A stretch of 64,000 nucleotides of DNA from an uncultured delta proteobacterium (GTDB lineage: Bacteria > Myxococcota_A > Polyangia > Polyangiales > Polyangiaceae). Under the pieces are notes generated by a model. That model ran no database searches. It was not told the DNA's origin and saw only the letters and a list, made by a program, of their open reading frames with translations. The stretch's first letter is position 1. The number at the start of each line of letters is the position of its first letter. Location of the stretch: assembly GCA_903892415.1 (NCBI GenBank), contig CAITIQ010000173.1:1-64000 (forward strand), written 5' to 3'. Shown in pieces: positions 1 through 9,582 of the stretch. A program made the translations under genes and the position numbers.

Positions 1-90
1 CTGACCCCTTCGACCGAAGAGCCGGATGTGTGGCCCACAAGTCCGGTTCTGTGAGAGGGACCCCCGGGCAACCGGGGGTCTCTACTCGGC
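1..90 (+). mobile_element. 3' end of a group II intron (domains V and VI)
   Basis: Positions 19-49 fold as a domain V-like hairpin: GAGCCGGA pairs with TCCGGTTC, with a 4-bp upper stem and a TGGCC loop. A 3-nt linker leads to a domain VI-like hairpin at 53-87: a 9-bp stem (59-67 with 72-80) capped by a GCAA tetraloop, and a lower stem closed by GAG and CTC with A84 left bulged. A bulged branch-point adenosine a few bases from the 3' end is the hallmark of group II introns. The 3' splice site would fall near 90. The upper domain V stem is shorter than usual and lacks a GNRA loop, so the copy may be degraded. Any maturase/reverse transcriptase ORF lies to the left of the window. Confidence 0.7.
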
Positions 91-104
91 GAGCAGTGCG
101 CGCA

Positions 105-121
105 GCGCAGCTTTGCTGCGC
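105..121. terminator. GC-rich hairpin between intron and thiolase
   Basis: A perfect 7-bp inverted repeat, GCGCAGC and GCTGCGC with a TTT loop, lies 25 bp beyond the thiolase stop codon. It has no T-tract on either strand. It could help end thiolase transcription, and it sits between that gene and the intron 3' end. Confidence 0.3.
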
Positions 122-145
122 GAGCACACCGAGGGGGCTAGCGGA

Positions 146-1381
<1,236 letters not shown>

Positions 1382-1448
1382 GCGACTACCCTAGTGCAAC
1401 TGCCGCGGGATGCAGCACAGAGAATGCGAGAATGCGAGGCTTGCGTGG

Positions 1449-3269
1449 TCAGGCTTGCGTGCGGCGCAGGCGTCGCTTGAACCAGGCGGCGAGCAGCCCC
1501 GCGAGCGCGAAGGCGCCCGGCGCAGCTCCGCTCCGCGAGCTCGGGATTGCGCAACCGCAGCCTCCGGACGCAGGCGGATTGCTCGAGCTGGGTGCGGACG
1601 AGGCCGAGGAGGCGGGCGCGCTCACGCTCGCTGAAGGGCTCGGCGCGGGAGTAGGCGGTGGCACTACGGCGGGCTTGGTTTCAGCCAGCTTGAAGGCCTC
1701 GAGTTTGGGCAGACCACCGACAATGAGCGCTTGTAGATCGGCGTTGGCCGCGAGCTTCTTGGTTGCGGGCGCCTTCCAGTTTTTGGGTGCGCCGCCGTAG
1801 TTACCGCGTTGCGGAACTTGGCACTTGATGGCGCCTTTCCAAGGGTGGCGCACGACGTAGCGCGTTTGAAAGTTGTTTGCTGCGACGCCTTCAAACACCT
1901 TCTGCTCGGGCTTGCCTTGCGGTCCGATCTCGCGGCCGCCTTCAATCGGGCCGCGCGCGGCGAACACGAGCTTGCCGGCTTCGCTCACCGGGACGCTCAC
2001 GCGGGTGAGCACGAGCTCGCTGGCGAACTTGCGCGAGAGCGGTGTCCAGCGCACCTCGAGCGTGCCGCTCTTGTCCAGGCTGCTGGCCTCCACGGCTTTG
2101 CCGACGCATTGTTCATACGGGCCTTCTGGCGCTGGTTTCGCGAGCTTGGTTTTGCCGTTCTCGACGAGCACCTCGAGCTTGAGCGAGGCGGCGGGTCGAG
2201 CTTGCGCGCCGCTCGTCGTCGCGGCGCAGGACTCGAGCGCGGTGCGCAAATCGTCGGGGCCGCCCGGCTCTTCACTCACCGCGTCGGCCACGATGATCAG
2301 CTCGCCGGCGCCGCTCGCGCTTGGCCACGCGGCTACGCCGAGCGCGCCGAGCTCGGTCGCGCCGAGCGGCTTGCTGCAGCCGTCGCACGCGGTGGCTCCC
2401 CACGCATATTGCACGAACGCGGCTTGCTGCTGCTCTTGGCCGAGCTTCGACAAAAGCTGATGGTGAAACTCGGCTGCGGAGCCGAGCACCGCTGGTTGCA
2501 CGTCTAGATTTGTGGGCACGCCGAAGTTCGGCGTGCCTAGGACGCCCACCCGACTGCCGCGGGTTAGCAACGTCAAATCCAGGGCTGACCGGCCAGCGCC
2601 ACTCAGCAACTGCGTCGGCAGTTCGAAGCCCTCGCTGCTCCAGCCTACGGCTGCGGCGCGTCCTCCGTTCGCCTCGCCCATCTCGAGCGCAGCGAGCGAG
2701 TAACCATCAGCGAGCGCCTTCCCAACCGCGGCTTCGAGCGGTGCGTCCACCTCGAGTCCGAGCTTCTTGAGCGCAGCCACGGCCTCCGCTTGCGTGGCGC
2801 CCAAATCGGAGAGGGCGGTGAGTTTGCGCTCCGGCGCAGCAGGCTTTGCGTCCACGTCTTTCTTCGCGCCCTTCTTCTCTCCGCCCTTCTTTTCAGCGCC
2901 GTCCTTTCCCGAGGGCGTTTCTTCGGGCAGTGGAGGCGGTGCGTCCAGCGGGAGCTCACACGGGTCTTGCTCCCACTGCTCCTCGACCCGCGCGCCGCTG
3001 ATGCTCTCGAGCGAGGCCAGCGCCTGCGCATCCACCTCGAGCACGAACGGTTTTGCGCCCTTGGGGATCGGCACGATCAGCGACGCAGCGCCTCCGCCCT
3101 TCACCGCCACCGTCAACACCGAGGTCGAGCCGTCCCGCGCGAGGACGGCTTGGGTCTCGGAGGACGGCTTGCCTTTGCGTGCGACGAGAAAGGCGTTTGC
3201 GGAGCTGGCGTCGAGCAGCGTCGCAAGGATGGCGGCTGACGCCAGGGCGCGGGGAGCAGAGAGTCGCAT
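1449..3269 (-). CDS. DUF2330-like surface protein with MYXO-CTERM tail
   Basis: A 606-residue exported protein. Residues 1-26 form a Sec signal peptide ending SSANA. The N-terminal half has the feel of DUF2330 proteins (a self-contained VVPIPKGAKPFVLEVDAQAL-like strand region), interrupted by a Lys/Gly/Ala-rich stretch near residues 120-145. The C-terminus is a MYXO-CTERM signal: a Ser/Pro-rich linker, GGCGC with Cys571 and Cys573, a hydrophobic helix of about 14 residues, and a final basic cluster FKRRLRRTQ. In Myxococcota this tail is recognised by a myxosortase and directs surface anchoring. Function is unknown; the DUF2330 assignment is less secure than the sorting signal. Confidence 0.8.
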   Translation of the reverse strand: MRLSAPRALASAAILATLLDASSANAFLVARKGKPSSETQAVLARDGSTSVLTVAVKGGGAASLIVPIPKGAKPFVLEVDAQALASLESISGARVEEQWEQDPCELPLDAPPPLPEETPSGKDGAEKKGGEKKGAKKDVDAKPAAPERKLTALSDLGATQAEAVAALKKLGLEVDAPLEAAVGKALADGYSLAALEMGEANGGRAAAVGWSSEGFELPTQLLSGAGRSALDLTLLTRGSRVGVLGTPNFGVPTNLDVQPAVLGSAAEFHHQLLSKLGQEQQQAAFVQYAWGATACDGCSKPLGATELGALGVAAWPSASGAGELIIVADAVSEEPGGPDDLRTALESCAATTSGAQARPAASLKLEVLVENGKTKLAKPAPEGPYEQCVGKAVEASSLDKSGTLEVRWTPLSRKFASELVLTRVSVPVSEAGKLVFAARGPIEGGREIGPQGKPEQKVFEGVAANNFQTRYVVRHPWKGAIKCQVPQRGNYGGAPKNWKAPATKKLAANADLQALIVGGLPKLEAFKLAETKPAVVPPPTPAPSPSASVSAPASSASSAPSSSNPPASGGCGCAIPSSRSGAAPGAFALAGLLAAWFKRRLRRTQA

Positions 3270-3321
3270 GGCTGCAGCCTAATCCGAAGACGAGGCTGGA
3301 AAAACCGATTGCTTCGCCGAA

Positions 3322-5142
3322 CTAGCGTCGCGGTGCGATTGTGCGCTTGGGCGGGGTGGTCGCTGTGGGGGCCGGCGGCGTGCGTTTCACGCTCGGCTCC
3401 GGCATCGGTCGACGCTTCACGTCCGGCTGTTGCGGCGTGCCCTTCGGCGTCTCCTTGGGCTCGACCTTGTCCTTGTTGCGATCCACGACGGGGCGCTTGG
3501 GCGCAACGCCGCGAGTGATGCGCAGGGGCGCAGGCTTCGCTCCGGGCTTGGGCCGCGCGACAGGACGCTTGGCGTCGATACCGTGCGACTCACCGAGCTT
3601 GAACTTGACGGCCTTCTGCTCCGTCTTTTCTACGCCCTTGGTGCCAGCGCCGACGGTGCTGACCTCGAGGTCGTAGCTCTTGGTGTTCCGCCCGCCGCCT
3701 TGCACCGTCGCTTTGCGGGTCTTGCGGTCCAGCTTGAGTTCCACCTCGCTATCCGCGTCGGCGTCGAGGTTGGCCACGCGCACGGCCACGCCTTCTTTGG
3801 CGTCATCCAGTGCGAGCTTCATCGCCGGCATCTTCCCGGAGCCGGAGCGATAACGAATTCCGCCGTTGTCCCTCGGTAAGCTGAGCGTGTCTTTCTGCGC
3901 ACTGTCGAGCTTTACGCCTTCGATCGTAACGGCGCTTCCGGCGGAGAAAATGGCAACGCCGTCGTCGTCCCCGCTGGTAGCAACGTCACTCTTCGAGAGC
4001 GTGATGTCGTAGTCGTTGCCCTCCGGCAGGATGAAGATGGGCTCCATCGGCGCTGTGCCCTCGAGGTAGGCCGAGAGGTCCACGACCTCGGCGTTGGGGA
4101 TTTCGTTGATGATCTTGCCCCCCTCGAAGCCGACCTTGCGACCGTCTTGATCGGCGATGCTGATGGCGCTCGCGCGCGGCCACACTGTGCGCGTATCCGA
4201 GCCCTCACGACAGAACGGGCAAGCTGCTTTTTTGAGCCGCAGATCCAAGGGGACGACGACCAAGCTGTGCGTGGAGGCATCGCCATACCACGGCGCCTTG
4301 GGCTGATCGGGGTTGAGCGCAGCGAGGTCGTACTTCCAGGTGTCGGCGGTGCGATCGATCGTGATCACGCGCTCTTTGTCCGGGAAGTTGTTGTCGTAGA
4401 CCTTGATCGCCTGGAGGCCGTTGCCGAGGTCTTCCACTGCGTATGGGGTGACGGCGTGACCACCGCGACCGCCTTGGTGCCAAAAGGCCAAGGTGCCGAG
4501 CTCGCCGGCCTTGAACATCTTGACCAATTGGTCGGCGACGCTCGAGGGAGTAGAAGCGCGCCGTGAAACCCGGATCTCGGTGCGCACCGGATCCACCATT
4601 TGGTAGGTCCAGTAGTAGCCAATGAACGGGGTCGCCTCCTTCTTGTCGAGCGTGTGCGTGGTTAGCGACCACATTGAATCGGGCTTGTCGATTCCCTTCC
4701 AGAAGGTGAGCGACGAAACGGCCATGCCTTCACAGCGCCCACCGTTCATGGCGCGATTCACCATATGCGCCCACTCGGCGGCGGGCAGGGTGAGTGTGCA
4801 GTCTTTGGTGTCCCCGTCGACGCAGGCCTTTTCGCCGAACATCTTCACCATGACGTTCTCGGTCAGGATCGGCGCGGTGCGCGGGTACTCGCCGCCCTGA
4901 TTCTTAAACGCAAAGCCGTCGCGCTCGGGGCGGAAGCCGGTGTCTGCGAGCACCTTGCTCTTTTTCTTTTTCGACTTCTTCGGCTTGTCGGAGTCCTTGT
5001 CGTCCTCCTCTTCCGACTCGTCGTCACTATCTGCGGCCTCTTTGGCGCTGGACTTCTGCTTGAGCAGGTCAGTGACCTTGTCGCAGGCCGTAAGCGGAAC
5101 CGTCAGGGCGAGGAGACCAACGAGCAGACGCAGCTTTGACAT
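3322..5142 (-). CDS. Lipoprotein with papain-like Cys-His-Asp/Asn arrangement
   Basis: Start chosen at 5142, where a signal peptide begins; an upstream in-frame ATG adds 19 residues of basic non-signal sequence. The 606-residue product has lipobox LTAC (Cys20), then a highly charged linker (residues 28-63, acidic then Lys-rich). The following domain contains GGRCEGMAVSS (Cys137), GGHAVTPYAVED (His229) and KVYDNNFP (Asp250 to Asn252). That order and context resemble the catalytic triad of papain-fold peptidases or transglutaminase-like enzymes. The last 70 residues are Pro/Lys/Arg-rich and probably disordered. No family could be named; the enzymatic reading is inference from three motifs. Confidence 0.65.
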   Translation of the reverse strand: MSKLRLLVGLLALTVPLTACDKVTDLLKQKSSAKEAADSDDESEEEDDKDSDKPKKSKKKKSKVLADTGFRPERDGFAFKNQGGEYPRTAPILTENVMVKMFGEKACVDGDTKDCTLTLPAAEWAHMVNRAMNGGRCEGMAVSSLTFWKGIDKPDSMWSLTTHTLDKKEATPFIGYYWTYQMVDPVRTEIRVSRRASTPSSVADQLVKMFKAGELGTLAFWHQGGRGGHAVTPYAVEDLGNGLQAIKVYDNNFPDKERVITIDRTADTWKYDLAALNPDQPKAPWYGDASTHSLVVVPLDLRLKKAACPFCREGSDTRTVWPRASAISIADQDGRKVGFEGGKIINEIPNAEVVDLSAYLEGTAPMEPIFILPEGNDYDITLSKSDVATSGDDDGVAIFSAGSAVTIEGVKLDSAQKDTLSLPRDNGGIRYRSGSGKMPAMKLALDDAKEGVAVRVANLDADADSEVELKLDRKTRKATVQGGGRNTKSYDLEVSTVGAGTKGVEKTEQKAVKFKLGESHGIDAKRPVARPKPGAKPAPLRITRGVAPKRPVVDRNKDKVEPKETPKGTPQQPDVKRRPMPEPSVKRTPPAPTATTPPKRTIAPRR

Positions 5143-5457
5143 GGGACCTCGGTGATATGCAGGGCGATTGTTAGACCTTCCTCGCCGCTGCCTCTTCACA
5201 GCTTTTTTCGCTGTCGAAACGGAAATTCAAGGGAACGCACCAGCCCACAGAAAGCAAGCCTGTGTGGCACATGTCGGCCAAAACGTCCCCTGATGCAGAA
5301 ACGTAACTTGTCCTCGGGAATATTTCAGCGATACTTCAGCTCGCCCGTCAGCATCTCCTCGGCTGTAGTTTCGAGGAGTTGCGACCCTGACTAGCGACGG
5401 GCTCGCTCGACGTCGTTGAGCGCCTACGTTGGTCTAACTGTTGCTCGAGAGGCCTCC
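5143..5457. promoter_or_regulatory. Divergent intergenic region (315 bp)
   Basis: The largest gene-free stretch in the window; it separates two divergently transcribed lipoprotein genes. It is clearly more AT-rich than its surroundings. Visible elements: a small inverted repeat ACAGC/GCTGT at 5198-5214, another CACAG/CTGTG at 5246-5264, and a possible sigma70-type promoter toward the DUF1592 gene with TTGTCC at 5308-5313 and GATACT at 5330-5335 (16-bp spacer). TTCAGC occurs twice, at 5324 and 5335, exactly 11 bp apart, which would put both copies on one helix face. No open reading frame of merit was seen. Confidence 0.4.
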
Positions 5458-7092
5458 ATGCGGCACTGGCTAGCTGGTTCTTTGGTGTCCTTGTTTGCAG
5501 TCGCTGGCTGCGGGGATGATTCGTCCAGCGGCGGCGCTGGCGGGGAAGGCGGAGCGGGTGGTGCTCCAGTCGAGGAGCAAATCGTCCCGGCGCCCGGTGG
5601 TTTGCGCAAGCTGACCTCGCGGCAATACGTCGCTTCGATCCGCGTCATCTTTGGGGACGCTGCTGCGGCTGCTGCCACCCCGCCGATTGACCAGGCGTCG
5701 TTCGGTTTGGAGGCCATCGCCGCCTCGGATCTGGCGCTCTCGGCGGCCCAGGTTGAAATGTATGAGCAGTCGGCGTTGCGCGTCGCGGATGCGGTTGTGT
5801 CCGACCCTGCGGCCAAAGCTGCGGCTGTCCCGTGCACCCCGGTTTCCACCGCGGACGAAGCTTGCTTCACCACCATCGCTGAGCGCGCTGGGCGATTGGC
5901 CTTTCGTCGGCCAGTCACGGATCAAGAGCTAGGCGAGCTGGTTGCGGCTGGGGTCGCCGGTGCCAACGCCTATGATTCCTTCGACGCGGGCGTGGCTTCA
6001 CTGCTGGCCTTGGTGCTGCAGAGTCCGGACTTCCTGTATCAGGTCGAGCTCGGCGAGCCCGATCCGGACAACGGCTCGCGGCGTCGCTTGTTGCCTTGGG
6101 AGTTGGCCTCGCGACTTTCGTTCTTCTTGCTCGGGCAGACGCCGGATGAAGAACTCCTGGATCTCGCTGAAGCCGGTGAGCTGAGCAGTGAAGTCCAGCT
6201 GCGTGAGCTCGCGATGCAGCTCGTGACCAAGCCTCGAGCAAAGGAGGCGCTGAGCGACTTCTATTCGGAGATCTTCGAGTTGCGCGGCACGTTGGCCATC
6301 CAGAAAGACCCAGCGCTGTTCCCGCTCTTCACCGACTTGACCCGCGTGGCGATCGCCGAGGAGACCAAGCTCTTCCTCGAGGAGCTGGTCTGGACGCAGG
6401 ATACAAACGCACTCTCGATGTATGACGCGCCCTTCACCTTCGTGAATGAAGACAACGCTTGGATTTATGGCCTTAGCGTCACGGGGAAGGCGTTCCAAAA
6501 AGTCAACGTCAGCGGCCGCTCGGGGGTGCTGACGCAGCCGAGCTTCTTGGCTGGGCATGCCCACCCGGGAGAGACCTCACCCACTCGGCGCGGCAAGTTC
6601 CTGATTCAGAGCATGCTTTGTCAGACGATTCCGCCTCCTCCTCCCGACGTGATTCCTACCTTGCCTCCCGTCGAGGGCGGTCACAAAACCATGCGTCAGC
6701 GGCTGGCCGAGGTGCTCACCGAAGACAGCTGCAAGACCTGCCACAACCGCATGGATCCGCCTGGTTTGGCGCTCGAACATTTCGATTCGGTGGGCGCCTA
6801 CCGCGAGACCGATCTCGGGCTGCCACTCGACGTTTCAGGGGAGTCCGTCGGTCTAGGCGCCTTCGACGGCGCTGTCGAGCTTGGTACCTCGGTGCGTGCC
6901 TATGAGGGCGCGGCCGGCTGCATGGTGCGGCAGCTGTACCGGCAGTCGATGGGTCACCTCGAATACAAGGGTGAAGAGCCGGCAATCGAGGCCATCACGG
7001 CGGCCTTCGGTGAGCAGGACAACCGCGTGCAAGCGTTGCTGGTCGAGATCGCTGTGAGTCCCGCCTTCCGCCTCGTTGGCGAGCCGAAGTGA
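5458..7092 (+). CDS. DUF1592-family lipoprotein with CxxCH motif
   Basis: Start at 5458 gives a clean lipoprotein signal (lipobox VAGC); the longer frame adds 14 unlikely residues. After a Gly/Ala linker the protein shows the multi-domain layout usual for this family: DUF1587-like LTSRQYVASIRVIFGD, DUF1595-like AFRRPVTDQEL, the DUF1592 core, DUF1588-like RRGKFLIQSMLCQTIPPPPP, and a C-terminal DUF1585-like helical region. CKTCH at residues 425-429 is a c-type heme-binding motif. These proteins are common in Planctomycetes and myxobacteria and occur beside DUF1552 genes, as here (10 bp to the next start). Their role is unknown; electron transfer or polymer turnover has been speculated. A second copy lies at 42897-44590. 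Confidence 0.88.
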   Translation: MRHWLAGSLVSLFAVAGCGDDSSSGGAGGEGGAGGAPVEEQIVPAPGGLRKLTSRQYVASIRVIFGDAAAAAATPPIDQASFGLEAIAASDLALSAAQVEMYEQSALRVADAVVSDPAAKAAAVPCTPVSTADEACFTTIAERAGRLAFRRPVTDQELGELVAAGVAGANAYDSFDAGVASLLALVLQSPDFLYQVELGEPDPDNGSRRRLLPWELASRLSFFLLGQTPDEELLDLAEAGELSSEVQLRELAMQLVTKPRAKEALSDFYSEIFELRGTLAIQKDPALFPLFTDLTRVAIAEETKLFLEELVWTQDTNALSMYDAPFTFVNEDNAWIYGLSVTGKAFQKVNVSGRSGVLTQPSFLAGHAHPGETSPTRRGKFLIQSMLCQTIPPPPPDVIPTLPPVEGGHKTMRQRLAEVLTEDSCKTCHNRMDPPGLALEHFDSVGAYRETDLGLPLDVSGESVGLGAFDGAVELGTSVRAYEGAAGCMVRQLYRQSMGHLEYKGEEPAIEAITAAFGEQDNRVQALLVEIAVSPAFRLVGEPK

Positions 7093-7102
7093 GGAGCTGA
7101 AA

Positions 7103-8497
7103 ATGAAGACGCTCAATCGAAGAACGATGTTGCGTGGCATGGCCTTCGGATCGGCCGTGGTGGTGGGTCTGCCGTTGCTCGAGATCATGGAGCAGCCGAA
7201 GCAGGCCAGCGCAGCCGGCAAGCCCGTGCGGCTCGTGACTTGGTTTTGGGGCAACGGAGTCAATCGCGCGCGCTGGATCCCGGGCGGCGCTACCACACCG
7301 GTGACCGGCCCGGCGTATCCTTTGCCGGACCACCTCACTCATTTCGCCGACCTGCAGGACTACCTGACGGTACCCACCGGCTACCGCAACAACTGCGCGC
7401 AGAAGATCACTCACCACGAGGGCATGACGCTGTTTAGCGGGTTCACCTTCAACAACACCTGCTTTCCGGGCCAGGAGTGTCAGGGCTTCTTTTCCAATGC
7501 TGGCGGCCCAACCATCGATCAGGTCGCGGCCGACGTCATCGGCGTGGAAACCCCGGTCAAGAGCATGCAGCTCGGTGTCTCCAAGCGCATCAGCGGCGCG
7601 GACTTCGGCACCACGATGCACGCGCTTTCGCACCGCGGTCCGCAAGAGCCACTCTTCCCCGAGCGCAACCCGGTCCTCGCGTATGACCGTCTGTTCGGTA
7701 ACTTCACGCCGCCCGAGGACCCGTCCAAGCCGGTGCGGATTTCTGCGTTGAGCGCGGTTCATGAGCAAGCCAAGCGTCTGCAAGCGCGTGTCGGAACGCG
7801 GGACAAGCAACGTCTCGAGGCCCACCTCGATGGGCTCAGCGAGCTCGAAGCCAAGATCAATACCCTCCCGCCCCAGTGCGAACCGCCGCCGTCACCCACC
7901 AACACCAACGTGGACGTGCAAGGGGTCGAGCAGCTGCAGGTCGTGAACGAGATCATGAGCGACCTCGTGGCGTACTCCTTCACCTGCGACGTCACCCGCG
8001 TGGTCAGCATCCTCTTCCACGAGGGAGCGAGTGACACGGTGTTTCCAGGGACCGGCAACAGCGGTCACCACAACTATTCCCACGGCTTCAGCGTCAGCAA
8101 TGGCCAGGAGATCGACCAGGGCGGGCTCGTTGGCTTCAACGCCGGCATGCACTTCACCATGTCCTCCCTCGCGTATTTCCTCCGCAAGCTGAAGGACACT
8201 CCCGACGGCGTGAACGGCAACCTGCTCGACAACGTCGCCGTGCTCGCAGGCAGCGATTGTATGGACGGCAGCAGTCATGACTTCGACTCGGAGCAAAACC
8301 TCGCCTGTCTGATCGCAGGTCGCGCCGGCGGCCGCTTACTGCACCCCGGCATTCACCTGCTGGAGAATCAGCGCAACATCTCGGACCTCACGCTGACCGT
8401 GCTCAAGGCGGTGGTGCCCGAGATCAACTCGATCGGCAACGTCGGCGCGGATCCCGCCGCTTCGAGTACGCCGGTGAATACGCTGCTCGTCGGCTGA
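7103..8497 (+). CDS. DUF1552 family protein, Tat-exported
   Basis: Start at 7103 follows a GAGGAG Shine-Dalgarno sequence. The 464-residue product opens with a twin-arginine signal (NRRTMLRGM, then a hydrophobic segment), implying export of a folded, probably cofactor-bearing protein. The body matches DUF1552: an early VTWFWGNGVN, a central helical section with the Asp/Met-rich CDVTRVVSILF segment, and GHHNYSHG, whose histidines could bind metal. The overall layout recalls the alkaline-phosphatase-like DUF1501/DUF1552 group. It is translationally close to the DUF1592 gene and likely acts with it in the envelope. Its homologue at 44587-45957 shares the GLP-LEIMEP-K segment after the signal. 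Confidence 0.88.
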   Translation: MKTLNRRTMLRGMAFGSAVVVGLPLLEIMEQPKQASAAGKPVRLVTWFWGNGVNRARWIPGGATTPVTGPAYPLPDHLTHFADLQDYLTVPTGYRNNCAQKITHHEGMTLFSGFTFNNTCFPGQECQGFFSNAGGPTIDQVAADVIGVETPVKSMQLGVSKRISGADFGTTMHALSHRGPQEPLFPERNPVLAYDRLFGNFTPPEDPSKPVRISALSAVHEQAKRLQARVGTRDKQRLEAHLDGLSELEAKINTLPPQCEPPPSPTNTNVDVQGVEQLQVVNEIMSDLVAYSFTCDVTRVVSILFHEGASDTVFPGTGNSGHHNYSHGFSVSNGQEIDQGGLVGFNAGMHFTMSSLAYFLRKLKDTPDGVNGNLLDNVAVLAGSDCMDGSSHDFDSEQNLACLIAGRAGGRLLHPGIHLLENQRNISDLTLTVLKAVVPEINSIGNVGADPAASSTPVNTLLVG

Positions 8498-8522
8498 CGA
8501 ACCTCACCAACCTAGACGAGCC

Positions 8523-8558
8523 GCGCGCGCCCCAAAATCGGGCGCGCGCCGTCTTTTG
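8523..8558 (+). terminator. Rho-independent terminator after DUF1552 gene
   Basis: A perfect 10-bp GC stem (8523-8532 with 8540-8549), 7-nt loop CAAAATC, then GTCTTTTG. It lies 25 bp after the DUF1552 stop and ends the DUF1592/DUF1552 unit. Confidence 0.85.
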
Positions 8559-8587
8559 TCGGTCAGAACCGAAAACGAAGGGCCCGC

Positions 8588-9322
8588 TCAGCCCTCGAGC
8601 CCAACGACGGCTTCACTTCCCAACCGTTCGATGAAGGCGTCGCGTGCGGCCTCGCATTGCGCGCGTTGCGTCCCATCGAAGGTGAGCTTGGTGCGAACTA
8701 CCGGATCGCGGAAGGTTGGGTACGAACCGATCTCAACGTCGGGAAATAGCTCGACCGTCTCGTCCAACGCAGGCTTCAGCGTGCCTTCATCCACGTTGAC
8801 GTTGACGGCCAGCGTGATGAACGGCCGCGCTGGTTCAACAATGCTGGCGACCAACTTCATCTTCATCGAGAAGATCTCCGGGACGCCGGGCAGCAACATC
8901 ACGTTCTCGCAAACCACAGCCGGCCAAGGAACCACTTCGGAGCGAACCAGCCGGGCACGCTCAGGGACGCGCGCCATCAGCAGGTGGCCTTCACGTAGTG
9001 ACTCGCCGTAGACTCCCTCGATCATCGTGGCGAGCTCTGGGTGCACTACCACCTGCTGCTCGAAAGCGCGCGCCACCGCCTCGACTGTAACGTCATCGTG
9101 CGTAGGTCCCACGCCTCCGCTGGTAAAAACCCAGCTGTGCGTTTGAGCCAAGGTGCGCACCTCGGTGGCGATCAGCTCCACGTCATCCGGCACCATGCTC
9201 ACCCGCGCGAGCCGCACGCCGAGCTCTCGCAACGTCTTCGCCAGGACCACCAAATTCTTGTCGGCGATCTTCCCAGAGAGGAGCTCATTACCAATCAGGA
9301 TGGCTGCGGCGGTCGCGGTCAT
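8588..9322 (-). CDS. CinA-like molybdopterin-binding domain protein
   Basis: A 244-residue protein with a single MoCF-biosynthesis (MoaB/CinA N-terminal) domain. The start AAAILIGNELLSGKIADKN and the GGVGPTHDDVTVEA loop are diagnostic; LLPGVPEIF follows. It lacks the C-terminal amidohydrolase (PncC) half of full-length CinA, so it resembles the stand-alone competence/damage-inducible protein A domain or the N-terminal domain of eukaryotic FAD synthase, where the fold hydrolyses nucleotide cofactors. Its start overlaps the xseB stop by 4 bp (ATGA), so it is translationally coupled. Catalytic activity is not established by sequence. Confidence 0.87.
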   Translation of the reverse strand: MTATAAAILIGNELLSGKIADKNLVVLAKTLRELGVRLARVSMVPDDVELIATEVRTLAQTHSWVFTSGGVGPTHDDVTVEAVARAFEQQVVVHPELATMIEGVYGESLREGHLLMARVPERARLVRSEVVPWPAVVCENVMLLPGVPEIFSMKMKLVASIVEPARPFITLAVNVNVDEGTLKPALDETVELFPDVEIGSYPTFRDPVVRTKLTFDGTQRAQCEAARDAFIERLGSEAVVGLEG

Positions 9323-9582
9323 GGCGCCAAATCCTTGGTCACCGGCCGCCCATCGGTGTCGTAGCCGAGCAGCTCTTCCACCTTGCGCTCGGCCTGTTCA
9401 ATCTTGGCGTGGGCGAGCCGCGCGAGTTTGACGCCCTCTTCGAACAGCAGCAGCGACTGCTCGAGCGGTAACTCGCCCGCCTCGAGCGCTTCCACGATCT
9501 CGGCCAATCGTCGCGTGCTCTCCTCGAAGGTTGCGTTTGGTGAAGCCGGATGCTCGAGGACTTCGCTCGGGTCTCGACCCAT
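9319..9582 (-). CDS. xseB: Exodeoxyribonuclease VII small subunit
   Basis: An 87-residue protein matching XseB: the core TFEESTRRLAEIVEALEAGELPLEQSL, described here only by its F-E-R-L-IV-LE-G-L-LE pattern at residues 18-44, is followed by FEEGVKLARLAHAKIEQAE. With XseA it forms exonuclease VII, which degrades single-stranded DNA to oligonucleotides in the cytoplasm. It sits between the HEAT-repeat gene (its ATG directly follows that gene's TGA) and the CinA-like gene (4-bp overlap). No xseA gene is nearby, which is not unusual in bacteria. Confidence 0.92.
   Translation of the reverse strand: MGRDPSEVLEHPASPNATFEESTRRLAEIVEALEAGELPLEQSLLLFEEGVKLARLAHAKIEQAERKVEELLGYDTDGRPVTKDLAP

Noticed and set aside
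5265..5270. Possible sigma54 promoter (TGGCAC)
   Set aside because: No TTGC at the required spacing downstream, so the -12 element is missing.
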